A stretch of DNA of 64,000 nt from Proteiniclasticum ruminis. GTDB taxonomy: Bacteria; Bacillota; Clostridia; Clostridiales; Clostridiaceae. Shown here one piece after another: positions 49,322 through 58,226 of the stretch. Below the pieces are notes generated by a model. The model was given only the letters and a program-made list of their open reading frames with translations, did not search any database and was not told the DNA's origin. The stretch covers positions 8,512-72,511 of the forward strand of contig NZ_FOVK01000002.1 in the NCBI RefSeq assembly GCF_900115135.1, read 5' to 3'. Position 1 is the stretch's first letter. Every line of letters starts with the position of its first letter. A program made the position numbers and the translations under genes.

Positions 49322-51022
49322 TTATTTCGGATCCGAAGATCCTTTGGAAAAATCTATGGGTGCTGTAGTATCAAGTTTCAGTTTATCCAATGCTCTTCGG
49401 ATGTGGGATTCATTGTCCATGAGAATGGGGGTATAAAGATTTCTCGACGTGTGTCCGGCCCAATAGAGGGGTTTGTGGGTGAACTCAGCGTGCAGTTTTC
49501 CGAAACGGTCTTTTTTCAGGGTCACATGCACCAGAACGCTGTCGGGATCTTTTACGCCTTTATAATCCAGAAACAGAAAGTTTCCGAAGCTGTAGTAAAT
49601 GGGTTTTCCCTGATAAACTTCCACTTCCTGGAGCACATGGGGATGATGTCCATACACCAGGTCTGACCCCATATCGATGAGTTTTCTGCCCATCTCTTTC
49701 TGCTTCCAGGTCACTTCATGGGTGTTCTGTCCACCCCAGTGGATGGAGGTGACGATGTAGTCGACTTTTTCCACGTTACGCATCCTGTCAATGTCCTTCT
49801 GGATTCTCTCATCTGATACAGAGCTGGTGTTAAAGCCCAGATAGCCAAGAAGGCCTACTTTAATTCCATCTTTTTCAAAAACCGAAGAGGATTCTACAAA
49901 TACGTTGCCGATTTCAATGTTCTCGGTAAAGGTCTCATTGGTGCCGAAGTATTCAATGCCATTTGCTTCCAGATGGGTGAGGCTTTCCTCAAATCCTGCC
50001 TCCAGAAAATCCACCATATGGTTGTTCACGATGTTCACATGGGTGATGCCCCCAAGAGGCAGCACATCGATGTATTCAATACGTGGCGCTTTCATGTTGT
50101 ATAGTTTGTCTTTCTGTCCTCTGGTTTCCTGGGTGAAGACATTTTCCAGGTTTGCAATGACCATGTCGGCTTTCTGGAACTCTTCCTTTAGACCTGCCAG
50201 AAAATAGCCGCCTCCATGTTCCTGCCAGAGCTTGTCAAAACCGTTCTTTCGACCGAGTGTTGTGGCAACGGCAGTATCCCCCAGGAGAATAAAGCTCAGG
50301 TCCTGTTCTTTCTCTTTTTTCAGGAGCGCTTCATAATATCCTTCGGCTTTTCTTTTCTCGGTGGTTTCCATGAAAGACAAGGCTGGATAGAGATTTTGGC
50401 TCTTCTCATAGGAGAAGTAAAGAGGTGTATCCTCTGTATGAATCACATGGCCTGTGATCTCCAGAAGATCTGCCACAGGCAGATACAGGATACCATTTTT
50501 CAGGTAGGTCTCTCCATGAAGAGAAATTTCACTCTCAAAATTATGGTCCCCTTCTGTATAGTGGAGCTTTGCTTCCCGGGCATTCTTTTTAAGAACCACA
50601 TAGGATGTCCCCTGTCCAAGATCTTTTTTCAGAAGGAAGGAGCCGTCTGGGCTGTCAGCGTATTCGTACTGAAGGACACCAGAAAGAACGGATAAGGAAG
50701 CGTAGGGAACATTCCAAAGGGTGAGAAAATCTTCATTCCTTCCTTCTTTCAGCTGAAGAAAGTCCAATGTGTCTGAAGAAAGGGGAAACTCTTCGTTTCC
50801 GGATCTCAGGGTCAGCTTCTCAAATGGCAGCAGTGAAGCATCATCTTCCACACGGAACCTTTCAAAGGATTCATATGGATTTACGATTTCGGGATCCTTT
50901 GAAGATGCTTCCACTTCTTCGGGCGGAGTAAAGACAGTAGGACTCTTGAGATAGCGGCAGCCTGCAGCAGAAACCAGGAGAAGAAAGAGCAGAAACAGTG
51001 CGGTGTACTTTCTAAAATGCAT
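49322..51022 (-). CDS. CapA-like lipoprotein with N-terminal stalk domain
   Basis: 566 aa. Lipobox VSAAGC after a short signal peptide. Residues about 60-225 resemble copper-amine-oxidase N-terminal-like stalk modules (NGILYLPVADLLEITG). Residues about 245-540 are the poly-gamma-glutamate synthesis CapA phosphoesterase fold (FILLGDTAVATT, then DMVIANLENVFT, INHWGG-like SIHWGGQNTHEV, YGHHPHVLQEVEVYQG). The CapA fold is known from polyglutamate capsule synthesis; no capBC genes are nearby, so the actual substrate is unknown. Confidence 0.88.
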   Translation of the reverse strand: MHFRKYTALFLLFLLLVSAAGCRYLKSPTVFTPPEEVEASSKDPEIVNPYESFERFRVEDDASLLPFEKLTLRSGNEEFPLSSDTLDFLQLKEGRNEDFLTLWNVPYASLSVLSGVLQYEYADSPDGSFLLKKDLGQGTSYVVLKKNAREAKLHYTEGDHNFESEISLHGETYLKNGILYLPVADLLEITGHVIHTEDTPLYFSYEKSQNLYPALSFMETTEKRKAEGYYEALLKKEKEQDLSFILLGDTAVATTLGRKNGFDKLWQEHGGGYFLAGLKEEFQKADMVIANLENVFTQETRGQKDKLYNMKAPRIEYIDVLPLGGITHVNIVNNHMVDFLEAGFEESLTHLEANGIEYFGTNETFTENIEIGNVFVESSSVFEKDGIKVGLLGYLGFNTSSVSDERIQKDIDRMRNVEKVDYIVTSIHWGGQNTHEVTWKQKEMGRKLIDMGSDLVYGHHPHVLQEVEVYQGKPIYYSFGNFLFLDYKGVKDPDSVLVHVTLKKDRFGKLHAEFTHKPLYWAGHTSRNLYTPILMDNESHIRRALDKLKLDTTAPIDFSKGSSDPK

Positions 51023-51098
51023 AGGCGTCAGTCACGTCCTTTATCAATCAAAATCTTTAAAATTATACCATATTTCTAGGTTCAAGAGGAGAAAAGCA

Positions 51099-51130
51099 TA
51101 AAAAAAGAATCTCCAGTTCCCTAGAGATTC
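51099..51130 (-). terminator. Terminator after the RusA/zinc-ribbon gene
   Basis: On the minus strand GAATCTC, a 10-base loop and GAGATTC run into seven T. It lies 12 bp after the gene. Confidence 0.82.
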
Positions 51131-51141
51131 AGTGCTTATCC

Positions 51142-51777
51142 TTATCGGAGCTTCGCGAAGCAGTCTTTGCAGATGAGGGTTCTGCCGCCGTTTCCACTGA
51201 TGAAGTTGCCGTTTTTGAGGGGCTTCTCGCAGACTTCACAGCGCTTTTTGTCCTTCAGATCCTCTTCCACCGCCTTTTTCTTGGCTGGGAGCTTATTTGA
51301 GATCTTTCCTTTGGTGTTCGCTGGAGGTTCATAGTTTTTCACCTCAATGGGTGTTTCTCTTCTGTAGACCGTAAAGTCCAGATTGAACTGGCTTTCCTTA
51401 TAAAGCTCCAGTTCAAATCGCGGATTTTCCTTGTCATAATATTCTTCGATGACAAGCCTTGTGACCTGGGCATCATTGATGATGAGGCCAGATTTCTCAA
51501 TGCCGTCGAAAATGCTCTTGGTAATGTTGTTGGTGTCCGGATGTCTTTTCTCGCTTTTGTAGAAGACCTTGAGGACAGCAATGAGCGCGTCGGTGAAGAC
51601 AATACCAGGATTCTGGGCTCTTGCCAGAAGGGCTATGGTGGACTCATAGACATCATAGCGGTCACTGTAGCTTCCCGTATTTTTGGGCAGAAAAAAGCGG
51701 CCTTCTTTACTGACCATTTTAAAATTGGATTTACTGATGGGGGTTCCGGGGACCACGACTTTGGCATAATCGGACAT
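51142..51777 (-). CDS. RusA-like resolvase fused to a zinc ribbon
   Basis: 211 aa. N-terminal about 130 residues match RusA, with HPDTNNITKSIFDGIEKSG and INDAQV carrying the catalytic aspartates. A basic linker leads to a C-terminal zinc ribbon, CEVCEKPLKNG then CKDC. Chromosomal stand-alone copies with this extra ribbon are uncommon; no phage genes flank it. ATG at 51777 follows GAAGGTGAATGTC; an upstream GTG frame is less likely. Role in host recombination or a phage remnant both possible. Confidence 0.82.
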   Translation of the reverse strand: MSDYAKVVVPGTPISKSNFKMVSKEGRFFLPKNTGSYSDRYDVYESTIALLARAQNPGIVFTDALIAVLKVFYKSEKRHPDTNNITKSIFDGIEKSGLIINDAQVTRLVIEEYYDKENPRFELELYKESQFNLDFTVYRRETPIEVKNYEPPANTKGKISNKLPAKKKAVEEDLKDKKRCEVCEKPLKNGNFISGNGGRTLICKDCFAKLR

Positions 51778-51876
51778 GACATTCACCTTCACTTCTGTTT
51801 TCGAACATGTATTCTAAAGTTAGTATAGCATGGAACTGGGTGGAAGAAAAAAGTTTTCAAGAGAAATTAAGTTTTT

Positions 51877-51905
51877 TTGTATCTAAGCGCTAAAGAATGT
51901 ATAAT
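51877..51905 (+). promoter_or_regulatory. Promoter of the tsaD unit
   Basis: TTGTAT, a 17-bp spacer and a perfect TATAAT. It lies 32 bp before the small upstream ORF and about 140 bp before tsaD. Confidence 0.7.
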
Positions 51906-51937
51906 ATCATAGGTAGTGACAATGAGGATAGTCCTTG

Positions 51938-52048
51938 ATGCCCAAAGTGGCCAGAGAAGAAGAGAAGATTCTTGGGTCAAAGAAAGAACCAATCATGAAG
52001 CAGGAGGAAAGGCAGACGAGAAGAAGGACTGCCATAAAAGATAGATGA
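51938..52048 (+). CDS. Possible small upstream ORF coupled to tsaD, 36 aa
   Basis: Starts [18 protein letters not shown], very rich in Lys, Arg and Glu. GAGGA lies 9 bp upstream. Its TGA overlaps the tsaD ATG (ATGA), while tsaD itself has no good ribosome site, so translation of tsaD may depend on this frame. Could equally be untranslated leader. Confidence 0.35.
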   Translation: MPKVAREEEKILGSKKEPIMKQEERQTRRRTAIKDR

Positions 52049-53070
52049 TGAAAGATGTATACATATTAGCCATAGAATCCAGCTGTGATGAGACCGCAGC
52101 AAGTGTAGTGAAAAATGGACGGGAAGTGCTGTCCAATGTGATCTCTTCCCAGATTCCCATCCATCAGAAATTCGGAGGTGTCGTACCGGAAGTGGCTTCA
52201 CGTAAACATGTGGAGAACATCGCCTCTGTGGTGGAGATGGCTCTGTCTGAAGCAGGCGTAAAGAAAGAGGATCTTACCCTTGTGGCAGTGACCCATGGAC
52301 CAGGTCTTGTGGGTGCGCTGCTTGTGGGGCTTCAGTTTGCGAAAGGGTACGCATTCTCTCTAGGGATTCCGCTTCTTGGGGTGAACCACATTGAAGGGCA
52401 TATTGCGGCAAACTACATCCAATATAAAAATCTGACACCACCCTTTGTTTCCCTCGTGGTTTCTGGAGGGCACACCTTTGTGGTGCATGTGGAGGACTAT
52501 GATAAGTTCACCGTCATGGGTGAAACAAGAGATGATGCGGCGGGCGAGGCTTTTGACAAGGTGGCGCGAGCTTTGGGACTGGGCTATCCTGGTGGTCCTA
52601 AGATTGACGCGGCGGCCAAAAAAGGAGACCCTTATGCCATCACCTTCCCCAAAGCAAGATTCCATGAGGACACTTTGGACTTCTCATTTTCCGGGTTAAA
52701 GTCAGCGGTGCTCAACTATCTCAACAGTGAACGCCAAAAAGGAAATGACATCCATGTGGAGAATGTGGCGGCTTCCTTCCAGAGAGCGGTGGTCTCTGTG
52801 CTGGTGGAAAACGCCATGAAAACCATAGAAACCAAACATCTCGACAAGATTGCCGTGGCAGGCGGTGTAGCTTCCAACTCCAGTCTCCGGGAGGAGCTCA
52901 AGAAAAGAGGCGAGGAAAAAGGTGTGGAAATACTCTTTCCAGAGATGATCCTCTGCACTGACAATGCGGCCATGATCGGCAGCGCTGCCTATTTTCAGTA
53001 CATAAAAGGGAAAAGATCAGACAATAGCCTTAATGCGGTTCCCGGCTTATCATTAGGGAGGGAAGCATAA
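52045..53070 (+). CDS. tsaD: tRNA threonylcarbamoyladenosine transferase TsaD
   Basis: Completes the universal t6A37 modification of tRNAs reading ANN codons, with TsaB and TsaE. 341 aa ASKHA-fold protein. Seen: [13 protein letters not shown], iron ligands in [25 protein letters not shown] and [18 protein letters not shown]. The usual partners tsaB and rimI are not adjacent, and a small ORF replaces them upstream. ATG at 52045 or 52048. Confidence 0.97.
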   Translation: MMKDVYILAIESSCDETAASVVKNGREVLSNVISSQIPIHQKFGGVVPEVASRKHVENIASVVEMALSEAGVKKEDLTLVAVTHGPGLVGALLVGLQFAKGYAFSLGIPLLGVNHIEGHIAANYIQYKNLTPPFVSLVVSGGHTFVVHVEDYDKFTVMGETRDDAAGEAFDKVARALGLGYPGGPKIDAAAKKGDPYAITFPKARFHEDTLDFSFSGLKSAVLNYLNSERQKGNDIHVENVAASFQRAVVSVLVENAMKTIETKHLDKIAVAGGVASNSSLREELKKRGEEKGVEILFPEMILCTDNAAMIGSAAYFQYIKGKRSDNSLNAVPGLSLGREA

Positions 53071-53072
53071 GG

Positions 53073-54068
53073 ATGAAGTTTTATGAGGACTCCAACAGTG
53101 TGGAAAGATACAGGTTCCGTAGAATATTCCACAAAAAAAATCTCGTAAAAGCGATTCTTTTTCTACTGGCAGCAGCGCTCCTTGCTGGGTATCTCTATGA
53201 AAACTATGAAGCGAAGCAGCATCTGGATGCCTTTGACGGAAAGACCATCACCGTGAACCAGGTGACCTACAACTATCAGGTGGTGGGCAACGGGGACTAT
53301 ACGGTGATTGTAGATGGTGCAGCCGGAGAATCGGAGCTTTCCAGGCAGAAGCTTGTGGAAGCCTTTGACGGGAAAGCCAGGCTCTTTTTCTATGACAGAC
53401 CGGGTTATGGCGGAACTAAAGGAGAGTATAAAACACCGAAAGAAGTGGCAGAGGATCTTCATTTTATATTCAGAAGGTTCGGCTGGAAAATGGAGTTCAT
53501 ACTGATGGGGGAAGAATACGGATCCCTGGTGATGCAGGAGTATCTTCATCTTTACCCGGATGAAGTCCTGGGAGCCGTGTTTCTGAATCCCATGGGAGAA
53601 GCTCTGGGAAGCAGCGAGATGGCAAGATATGAAGGAATTCACACAGCATCCTTCCCTTCCAAAGAAGGGCTTGGTCTTTTCGGTATTCCAAGAGCTCTTC
53701 AGAATGCGGGGATTCTGGATTTCTTTGATCATGTGGATCTTCCGGAAGAAGAGAAGAACATATATGCCAATCTCAGACTCTCCAAAGACTTCATGGCAGC
53801 GTTAAAGACAGAGTATCAGTATATGACTGAGGGAGAACCTCTTCCAGTGAAGTCCATGCTGCTGGAGGACAAACCCTTTGCTCTGGTGACTACAAAGCTG
53901 TCAGAGGAGCGGTACAGTCAGGATAAATATCTCTCCTATTCTTCGGACGCCTCGGTTTTTTATGTGCAGGATTCTGTCCGGGACATCCTTCTGGAACGGC
54001 CCAAAGATGTGGCTCCTGTTCTATATACTGTGGTGGATAAAGTCATCCGAAAAGGATATGAGAAGTAG
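53073..54068 (+). CDS. Membrane-anchored alpha/beta-hydrolase-fold protein, nucleophile replaced
   Basis: 331 aa. One membrane helix (about 27-45) and an extracytoplasmic alpha/beta-hydrolase fold (FFYDRPGYGGTKGEYKTPKEVAED, then VLGAVFLNPMGEALG). The elbow that normally reads G-x-S-x-G is GEEYG, so Ser is replaced by Glu. The protein may be inactive or use different chemistry. AGGGAGGAAGCATAAGG precedes the ATG, 2 bp after the tsaD stop, so it is cotranscribed with tsaD. Confidence 0.8.
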   Translation: MKFYEDSNSVERYRFRRIFHKKNLVKAILFLLAAALLAGYLYENYEAKQHLDAFDGKTITVNQVTYNYQVVGNGDYTVIVDGAAGESELSRQKLVEAFDGKARLFFYDRPGYGGTKGEYKTPKEVAEDLHFIFRRFGWKMEFILMGEEYGSLVMQEYLHLYPDEVLGAVFLNPMGEALGSSEMARYEGIHTASFPSKEGLGLFGIPRALQNAGILDFFDHVDLPEEEKNIYANLRLSKDFMAALKTEYQYMTEGEPLPVKSMLLEDKPFALVTTKLSEERYSQDKYLSYSSDASVFYVQDSVRDILLERPKDVAPVLYTVVDKVIRKGYEK

Positions 54069-54071
54069 CAT

Positions 54072-54107
54072 AAAGAAGAAAGCACCCAAACGGGTGCTTT
54101 CTTCTTT
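54072..54107. terminator. Terminator after the alpha/beta-hydrolase gene
   Basis: AAAGAAGAAAGCACCC, a 4-base loop and GGGTGCTTTCTTCTTT. Probably works in both directions, since the next gene is convergent. Confidence 0.88.
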
Positions 54108-54480
54108 ATGGATAACCTTCCAGCATGGTAATTGTCACCAAAACTTCTTTTAAAACCGTATCATCATTTGTTATTGTAAGGGCTTTCTTCAAAAATGATA
54201 ATCCGATATCTTTTCCATTCGCTGGATGATAAAACATGCCTGTATAGTACCCCAAAAGATAATAGAGATATCCTATTTCATTTTTGTTATTATCAAAATC
54301 TTTTTCTAAACACAAAATATTGTAATAGATTTTGAAATATATAATGGAGTCCTCTTGCCCCTCTTTTCGTAGTTCTGTATCGAAATTCAGTATACTATCT
54401 ACAGTTAAGGTTTCATATACCTCAGTTCCAGATAAAAAAACTTCGCTATCATATGTGAAAAATTCTTTTACCGCAATCAT
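54106..54480 (-). CDS. Hypothetical protein
   Basis: 124 aa, helical, Tyr- and Phe-rich (NEIGYLYYLLGYYTGMFYHP). The alternating helical pattern resembles a short TPR-like repeat. Visibly more AT-rich than its neighbours, so perhaps acquired. Leftward, between two rightward units. No domain recognised. Confidence 0.6.
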   Translation of the reverse strand: MIAVKEFFTYDSEVFLSGTEVYETLTVDSILNFDTELRKEGQEDSIIYFKIYYNILCLEKDFDNNKNEIGYLYYLLGYYTGMFYHPANGKDIGLSFLKKALTITNDDTVLKEVLVTITMLEGYP

Positions 54481-54664
54481 TTTACCACCTCGAATGATAT
54501 ATTTTTGATTCTCCTGACACCGTATGCTTTATTTACAATCATCATATCATAAAGAGGATGGGGGATGAATCGCCAATTAAGTTAAAAATTTTTCTGTATG
54601 TCACGAATCTGTAACATTGACTTAGTACCATAAAGTTAGCAAATGAAACAAGGAGGAAGAAAAC

Positions 54665-55972
54665 ATGAACCGTGAAGATGAATTCAATGAAAAACCTCAT
54701 GAAAATGAAGAAGTGATAAATGAAGTGGAAGAAGTGAAGAGTGGGAGCGAAGAAGTCCAGGAAGAACCGCTCTATGTGGAGCCGAAGGAAAAAACCGATC
54801 CCTATGTTTATAGAGGCGGGTCTTCCTACGAGCCTGGTGTAGAAGAGAGAAGAAGAAAAAAGAAGTTTTCTGGATTCTCCCTCATTGCCATTGCGCTGAT
54901 TTTTACCTTGCTTGGCACCAGCCTCGGGGTCTATGGCGCCTTCAACATTCTTCCGGAGACAGATTTTTTCCTGAACTCCAAACTGGGACAGATGGTCCTG
55001 GAGAACAAGAATGAGACACCAACCTTTGTGGCCACCCCAGAACTTCTGGAAGAGGGGCTTACCATTCCTCAGATTGTAGAGATGGTGCAGCCAGCCGTGG
55101 TCACCGTATCTGTCCAGGTGCCTGGCACCACTGGATGGTTCAATCCACAGGGAAGCTATTCGGAAAGCATCGGTACCGGATTTATCCTCAATGAAGAGGG
55201 ACTCATCGCCACCAACTATCATGTGGTGGAAAATGGGGAAGAAATCAAGGTTACTTTATATGATGGACAGGAAGTGTCCGCAAAACTTGTGAACTATGAT
55301 GCAAGCAATGATTTGGCTGTCCTTCAAATGGATGAGAATGTGAAAGTGCCTGGTGTTGTGACTTTAGGAGACTCCTCCAGCCTGAAAGTGGGGGAATCTG
55401 TCATCGCCATAGGAAACCCTCTTTCCAAGGAATTTGCAGGAACCGTCACTTCCGGTATCATCTCCGCCACAGAGCGGGCTGTGACCATCGGAAGAAATGA
55501 GTACACCTATATCCAGACTGATGCAGCCATCAACGGCGGAAACTCCGGCGGTCCACTGATCAATGCCCGTGGAGAAGTCATCGGAATCAACTCTGCAAAA
55601 ATTGCCACAGAATCCGTGGAAGGCATCGGCTTTGCTATTCCGATCAATACTCTTATCGATGGTCTGGATGCCCTTTCCAAAGCACAGCTCATCATTGGTA
55701 TCGCAGGTCGAGGCGTGGATGAGGAAACCGCCAGTGCCAATGACATCGTACCTGGTGTCCTTGTCATGGAAGTCCAGAACAATACACCAGCCTATATCGC
55801 AGCCATCATGGTGGGCGACATCATCACCGAGTTTGACGGACAGAAGGTCACTTCCGTGGAAGAGCTCAATAAGGTGAAAAACACCAAAGAAGCTGGTGAT
55901 GAAGTCGTACTGAAGATCTACAGAGATGGGGAGTATATTGACCTGAAACTCACCCTGAGAGAAAGAAACTGA
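54665..55972 (+). CDS. HtrA/DegP-family serine protease
   Basis: 435 aa envelope quality-control protease. Acidic cytoplasmic start, one membrane helix (about 71-92), and a trypsin-like domain with H186 (NYHVVENG), D216 (SNDLAVL) and S294 (GGNSGGP) forming the triad. One C-terminal PDZ domain (about 335-430, GDIITEFDGQKV). Matches the YkdA/DegP type of Gram-positives. AAGGAGGAAGAAAAC precedes the ATG. No two-component system nearby. Confidence 0.95.
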   Translation: MNREDEFNEKPHENEEVINEVEEVKSGSEEVQEEPLYVEPKEKTDPYVYRGGSSYEPGVEERRRKKKFSGFSLIAIALIFTLLGTSLGVYGAFNILPETDFFLNSKLGQMVLENKNETPTFVATPELLEEGLTIPQIVEMVQPAVVTVSVQVPGTTGWFNPQGSYSESIGTGFILNEEGLIATNYHVVENGEEIKVTLYDGQEVSAKLVNYDASNDLAVLQMDENVKVPGVVTLGDSSSLKVGESVIAIGNPLSKEFAGTVTSGIISATERAVTIGRNEYTYIQTDAAINGGNSGGPLINARGEVIGINSAKIATESVEGIGFAIPINTLIDGLDALSKAQLIIGIAGRGVDEETASANDIVPGVLVMEVQNNTPAYIAAIMVGDIITEFDGQKVTSVEELNKVKNTKEAGDEVVLKIYRDGEYIDLKLTLRERN

Positions 55973-56025
55973 CTATATTGACATATTCTGTTTTCCCCTA
56001 AACAGAGAAAAACAAGTTCGGTGAA

Positions 56026-56064
56026 AGGAAGAAGCCCCGGCATCATTGCCAGGGCTTCTTTCCT
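56026..56064. terminator. Bidirectional terminator between the htrA-like gene and ric
   Basis: AGGAAGAAGCCCCGGCA pairs with TGCCAGGGCTTCTTTCCT with minor mismatch around a short loop, between convergent genes. Base runs on both sides allow termination in both directions. Confidence 0.82.
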
Positions 56065-56092
56065 TGTATTCAGAGATTCGGGGTGTCAAAGG

Positions 56093-56761
56093 TCAGAACC
56101 GTTCAAACAGAATAGAGTTTTCTAAAAAGATGTGTCTGAAGAGATCACTTTCCAGGGCCTCCAGATGATGATAGCAGGCTTCAAAAGTGCTGCAGGCATA
56201 GCTTGGCAGGGCATAGTCCTTGGTCACCTGGCGAAGTTTTGCCAGAAGGTTTCCTGCGGCATCATGCTCATCTTCTGTGATCTCGATTTCCTTCTTCGCT
56301 TCCTCAAAGCGTCCTTCCAGGATGAGGGGAAAGAGGTCTGCCTCTTCTTTGATCAGGTGTTCCAGAAGCTCTTTTCTGAGACTTCCATACAGGTCATTGA
56401 CCGCAAGAAGAAGTTCCGGGTCCTCTCTGTAATGGGCTCTCAGGATGGCTGAAGTAAAAACATCCAGTTCTCTTAAAACACTTCTTGTGAAGCTGTGATG
56501 GGTGGATACGATGTAGTGGATGAGCTCCTCATTGTCCATGTGATTGAAAAAATCATCCTTCTGGCCCTTTTCGTCCAGTGCTTTCTGGAAGGCTTCAAGC
56601 CTTAGGGTAAATTCTTTCGGGTCCAGATTCTTTTCCGAGAGGACCTCGGAAAGAATTCGGTGACCATTACAGCAGAAGTCAATTTTTTCTTCCTGGAAAA
56701 AGCTGGAGAGACGGATGTCTTCTTTCACCAGGGCGTTGATTTTCATATCGGTTATGTTCAT
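56093..56761 (-). CDS. ric: Iron-sulfur cluster repair di-iron protein (Ric/ScdA)
   Basis: 222 aa. N-terminal DUF542 segment with the conserved DFCCNGHR cysteines, then hemerythrin-like HHE domain supplying di-iron ligands (STHHSFTRS, EHLIKEEADLFP, EDEHDAAGN, CYHHLEALESDLFRHI). Repairs Fe-S clusters damaged by nitric oxide or oxidants. Follows fprA after 9 bp with GGAGGAACC upstream, so the two form one stress operon. Confidence 0.93.
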   Translation of the reverse strand: MNITDMKINALVKEDIRLSSFFQEEKIDFCCNGHRILSEVLSEKNLDPKEFTLRLEAFQKALDEKGQKDDFFNHMDNEELIHYIVSTHHSFTRSVLRELDVFTSAILRAHYREDPELLLAVNDLYGSLRKELLEHLIKEEADLFPLILEGRFEEAKKEIEITEDEHDAAGNLLAKLRQVTKDYALPSYACSTFEACYHHLEALESDLFRHIFLENSILFERF

Positions 56762-56770
56762 GGGTTCCTC

Positions 56771-57994
56771 CTAGTATCGTAGAACGTCGATAAAGACGGC
56801 GGCAGCTTTCTTGATCTCTTTTTCACTGTTTTCAGGGTTAAAACGGACTCTTAATGGGAACTCAATGTCAGACATCCCTGTGGATTTGATGATATCGGAA
56901 GAGCGGAGGGTTCTTAAGTCTGCGGCTCTTAGATAGTCTTCCACCACTTCCACCGCTTCTCCGGACCATCCATAGGAACCGAAGGCGGCAGCTGGCTTTC
57001 CTTCCACTTCCAGATCCTTCAGCTCTTTGAGGATCACTTCCAGATTACCTGGGATATCTGCATATCTGGTGGAGGTTCCGAAGAGGATACCGTCAGCTTT
57101 CTGGATCTTCGTGTAGATCTCATCAAGATCCGCTTTTTCGGTGTTGATGGCTTCTACTTTGATGCCTTCCTTCACCAGTTCGTTTTCCAGCATTCGGGCC
57201 ATTTTTTTGGTGTTCCCGCTCATGGTGTTGAAGAGGATGAGGGCAGACAGGTCTTTCTTGGATTCCAGGGCGTGGTTCTCATAGACGCTGATGTAAGAAG
57301 GAAGGTTCTGATCCAGCACATATCCATGGGAGGGAGCAATGATTTTCAAAGAAAGAGGTTTCACCACGTCGATCATGGGCAGCACGTACCGTCTGTGTGG
57401 ATCCATGATGAGCTGGTAATAGGTGTCATAGTCCTCCATGATGGAAACATCCTCAGGCAGTTCAGACACAAGAAGATGTTCCTTGTCTGCCACATGAGTA
57501 GAGAAGATGTCACAGGTAAAGAGCACCTCGTCTTCCTTCAGATAAGTGACCATGGTTTCTTCAGTATGAAGATAGGGGGTCTCATAGAAGACCAGCGTCT
57601 TTTCTCCCAAGGAGATTTCTTCTCCGTTTGTCACCACCTGGAAGCGTTCTTTGCCGATCTTGTACATTTCCATGAGTTCATACACCGCGGGGGCGGTGCA
57701 GAGGATCTTGGCGTTCACCGCTTTTCTTGCGATGGAGCCCAGTGCGCCAGAGTGGTCAGGCTCTGTGTGATTGATGACAATGTAATCGAGAGCGGCAAGG
57801 TCCATAGCCTCTGCCATTTTGTCAGTGAACTCTTTTCCGAAGAGTATGTCCACAGTATCAATGAGGGCTGTTTTCTCATCTTTGATGAGGTAGGCATTGT
57901 AACTGGTTCCTTTTTCCAGGACCAGTCTGTGGAAGGGAACCTTTCTGTCGTCCACTTTGCCGACCCAATATACGTTCTTTGTAATTTCTCTCAT
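56771..57994 (-). CDS. fprA: Flavodiiron protein (A-type flavoprotein, NO/O2 reductase)
   Basis: 407 aa. N-terminal metallo-beta-lactamase-like domain with di-iron site HTEPDHSG, then a flavodoxin domain (LILFNTMSGNTKKMARML). Reduces nitric oxide to nitrous oxide and/or oxygen to water, protecting anaerobes. Leftward operon with ric. TTAGGAGGAAACAGAT precedes the ATG. A large inverted pair of Crp/Fnr-like boxes lies 77 bp upstream. Confidence 0.95.
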   Translation of the reverse strand: MREITKNVYWVGKVDDRKVPFHRLVLEKGTSYNAYLIKDEKTALIDTVDILFGKEFTDKMAEAMDLAALDYIVINHTEPDHSGALGSIARKAVNAKILCTAPAVYELMEMYKIGKERFQVVTNGEEISLGEKTLVFYETPYLHTEETMVTYLKEDEVLFTCDIFSTHVADKEHLLVSELPEDVSIMEDYDTYYQLIMDPHRRYVLPMIDVVKPLSLKIIAPSHGYVLDQNLPSYISVYENHALESKKDLSALILFNTMSGNTKKMARMLENELVKEGIKVEAINTEKADLDEIYTKIQKADGILFGTSTRYADIPGNLEVILKELKDLEVEGKPAAAFGSYGWSGEAVEVVEDYLRAADLRTLRSSDIIKSTGMSDIEFPLRVRFNPENSEKEIKKAAAVFIDVLRY

Positions 57995-58070
57995 ATCTGT
58001 TTCCTCCTAAGACTTTTATAAAACATGGGGTGTTTCTATGGGCTAAGCATACACCCCATAGGAGGGGATT

Positions 58071-58125
58071 AATTTGACCTGTATCAAATTTGAACAAAGT
58101 TTCAGAATTTGATACAGGTCAAATT
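58071..58125. promoter_or_regulatory. Inverted pair of Crp/Fnr-like boxes upstream of fprA
   Basis: Two perfect 20-bp arms (58071-58090 and 58106-58125) around a 15-bp centre. Each arm holds TTGAC-N4-ATCAA, close to the Fnr consensus TTGAT-N4-ATCAA, in opposite orientation; centres are 35 bp apart. Fits control of fprA-ric by an NO- or redox-sensing Crp/Fnr regulator such as HcpR. Confidence 0.7.
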
Positions 58126-58156
58126 TCGGGTGAAGAGGTGATGAAAAGCATTGGAC

Positions 58157-58219
58157 AACAAAAGAAAACACCGGTGCATCTTTTTCCTGTCATAGGGGAT
58201 GCCGGTGTTTTCTTTTGTT
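58157..58219 (-). terminator. Terminator after the ABC permease gene
   Basis: Perfect 18-bp arms (AACAAAAGAAAACACCGG) around a 27-base loop whose ends also pair (GCATC/GATGC). It lies 8 bp after the permease stop on the minus strand. Confidence 0.85.
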
Positions 58220-58226
58220 TTTATAC

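Noticed and set aside
51922-52044. Alternative 40-aa frame starting at the upstream ATG before tsaD
   Set aside because: It ends just before tsaD without the ATGA overlap and has a poorer ribosome site than the 51938 frame.
54542-55222. 226-aa antisense ORF over the HtrA gene start
   Set aside because: The sense protease has a full catalytic triad and PDZ domain; the antisense frame lacks a ribosome site.
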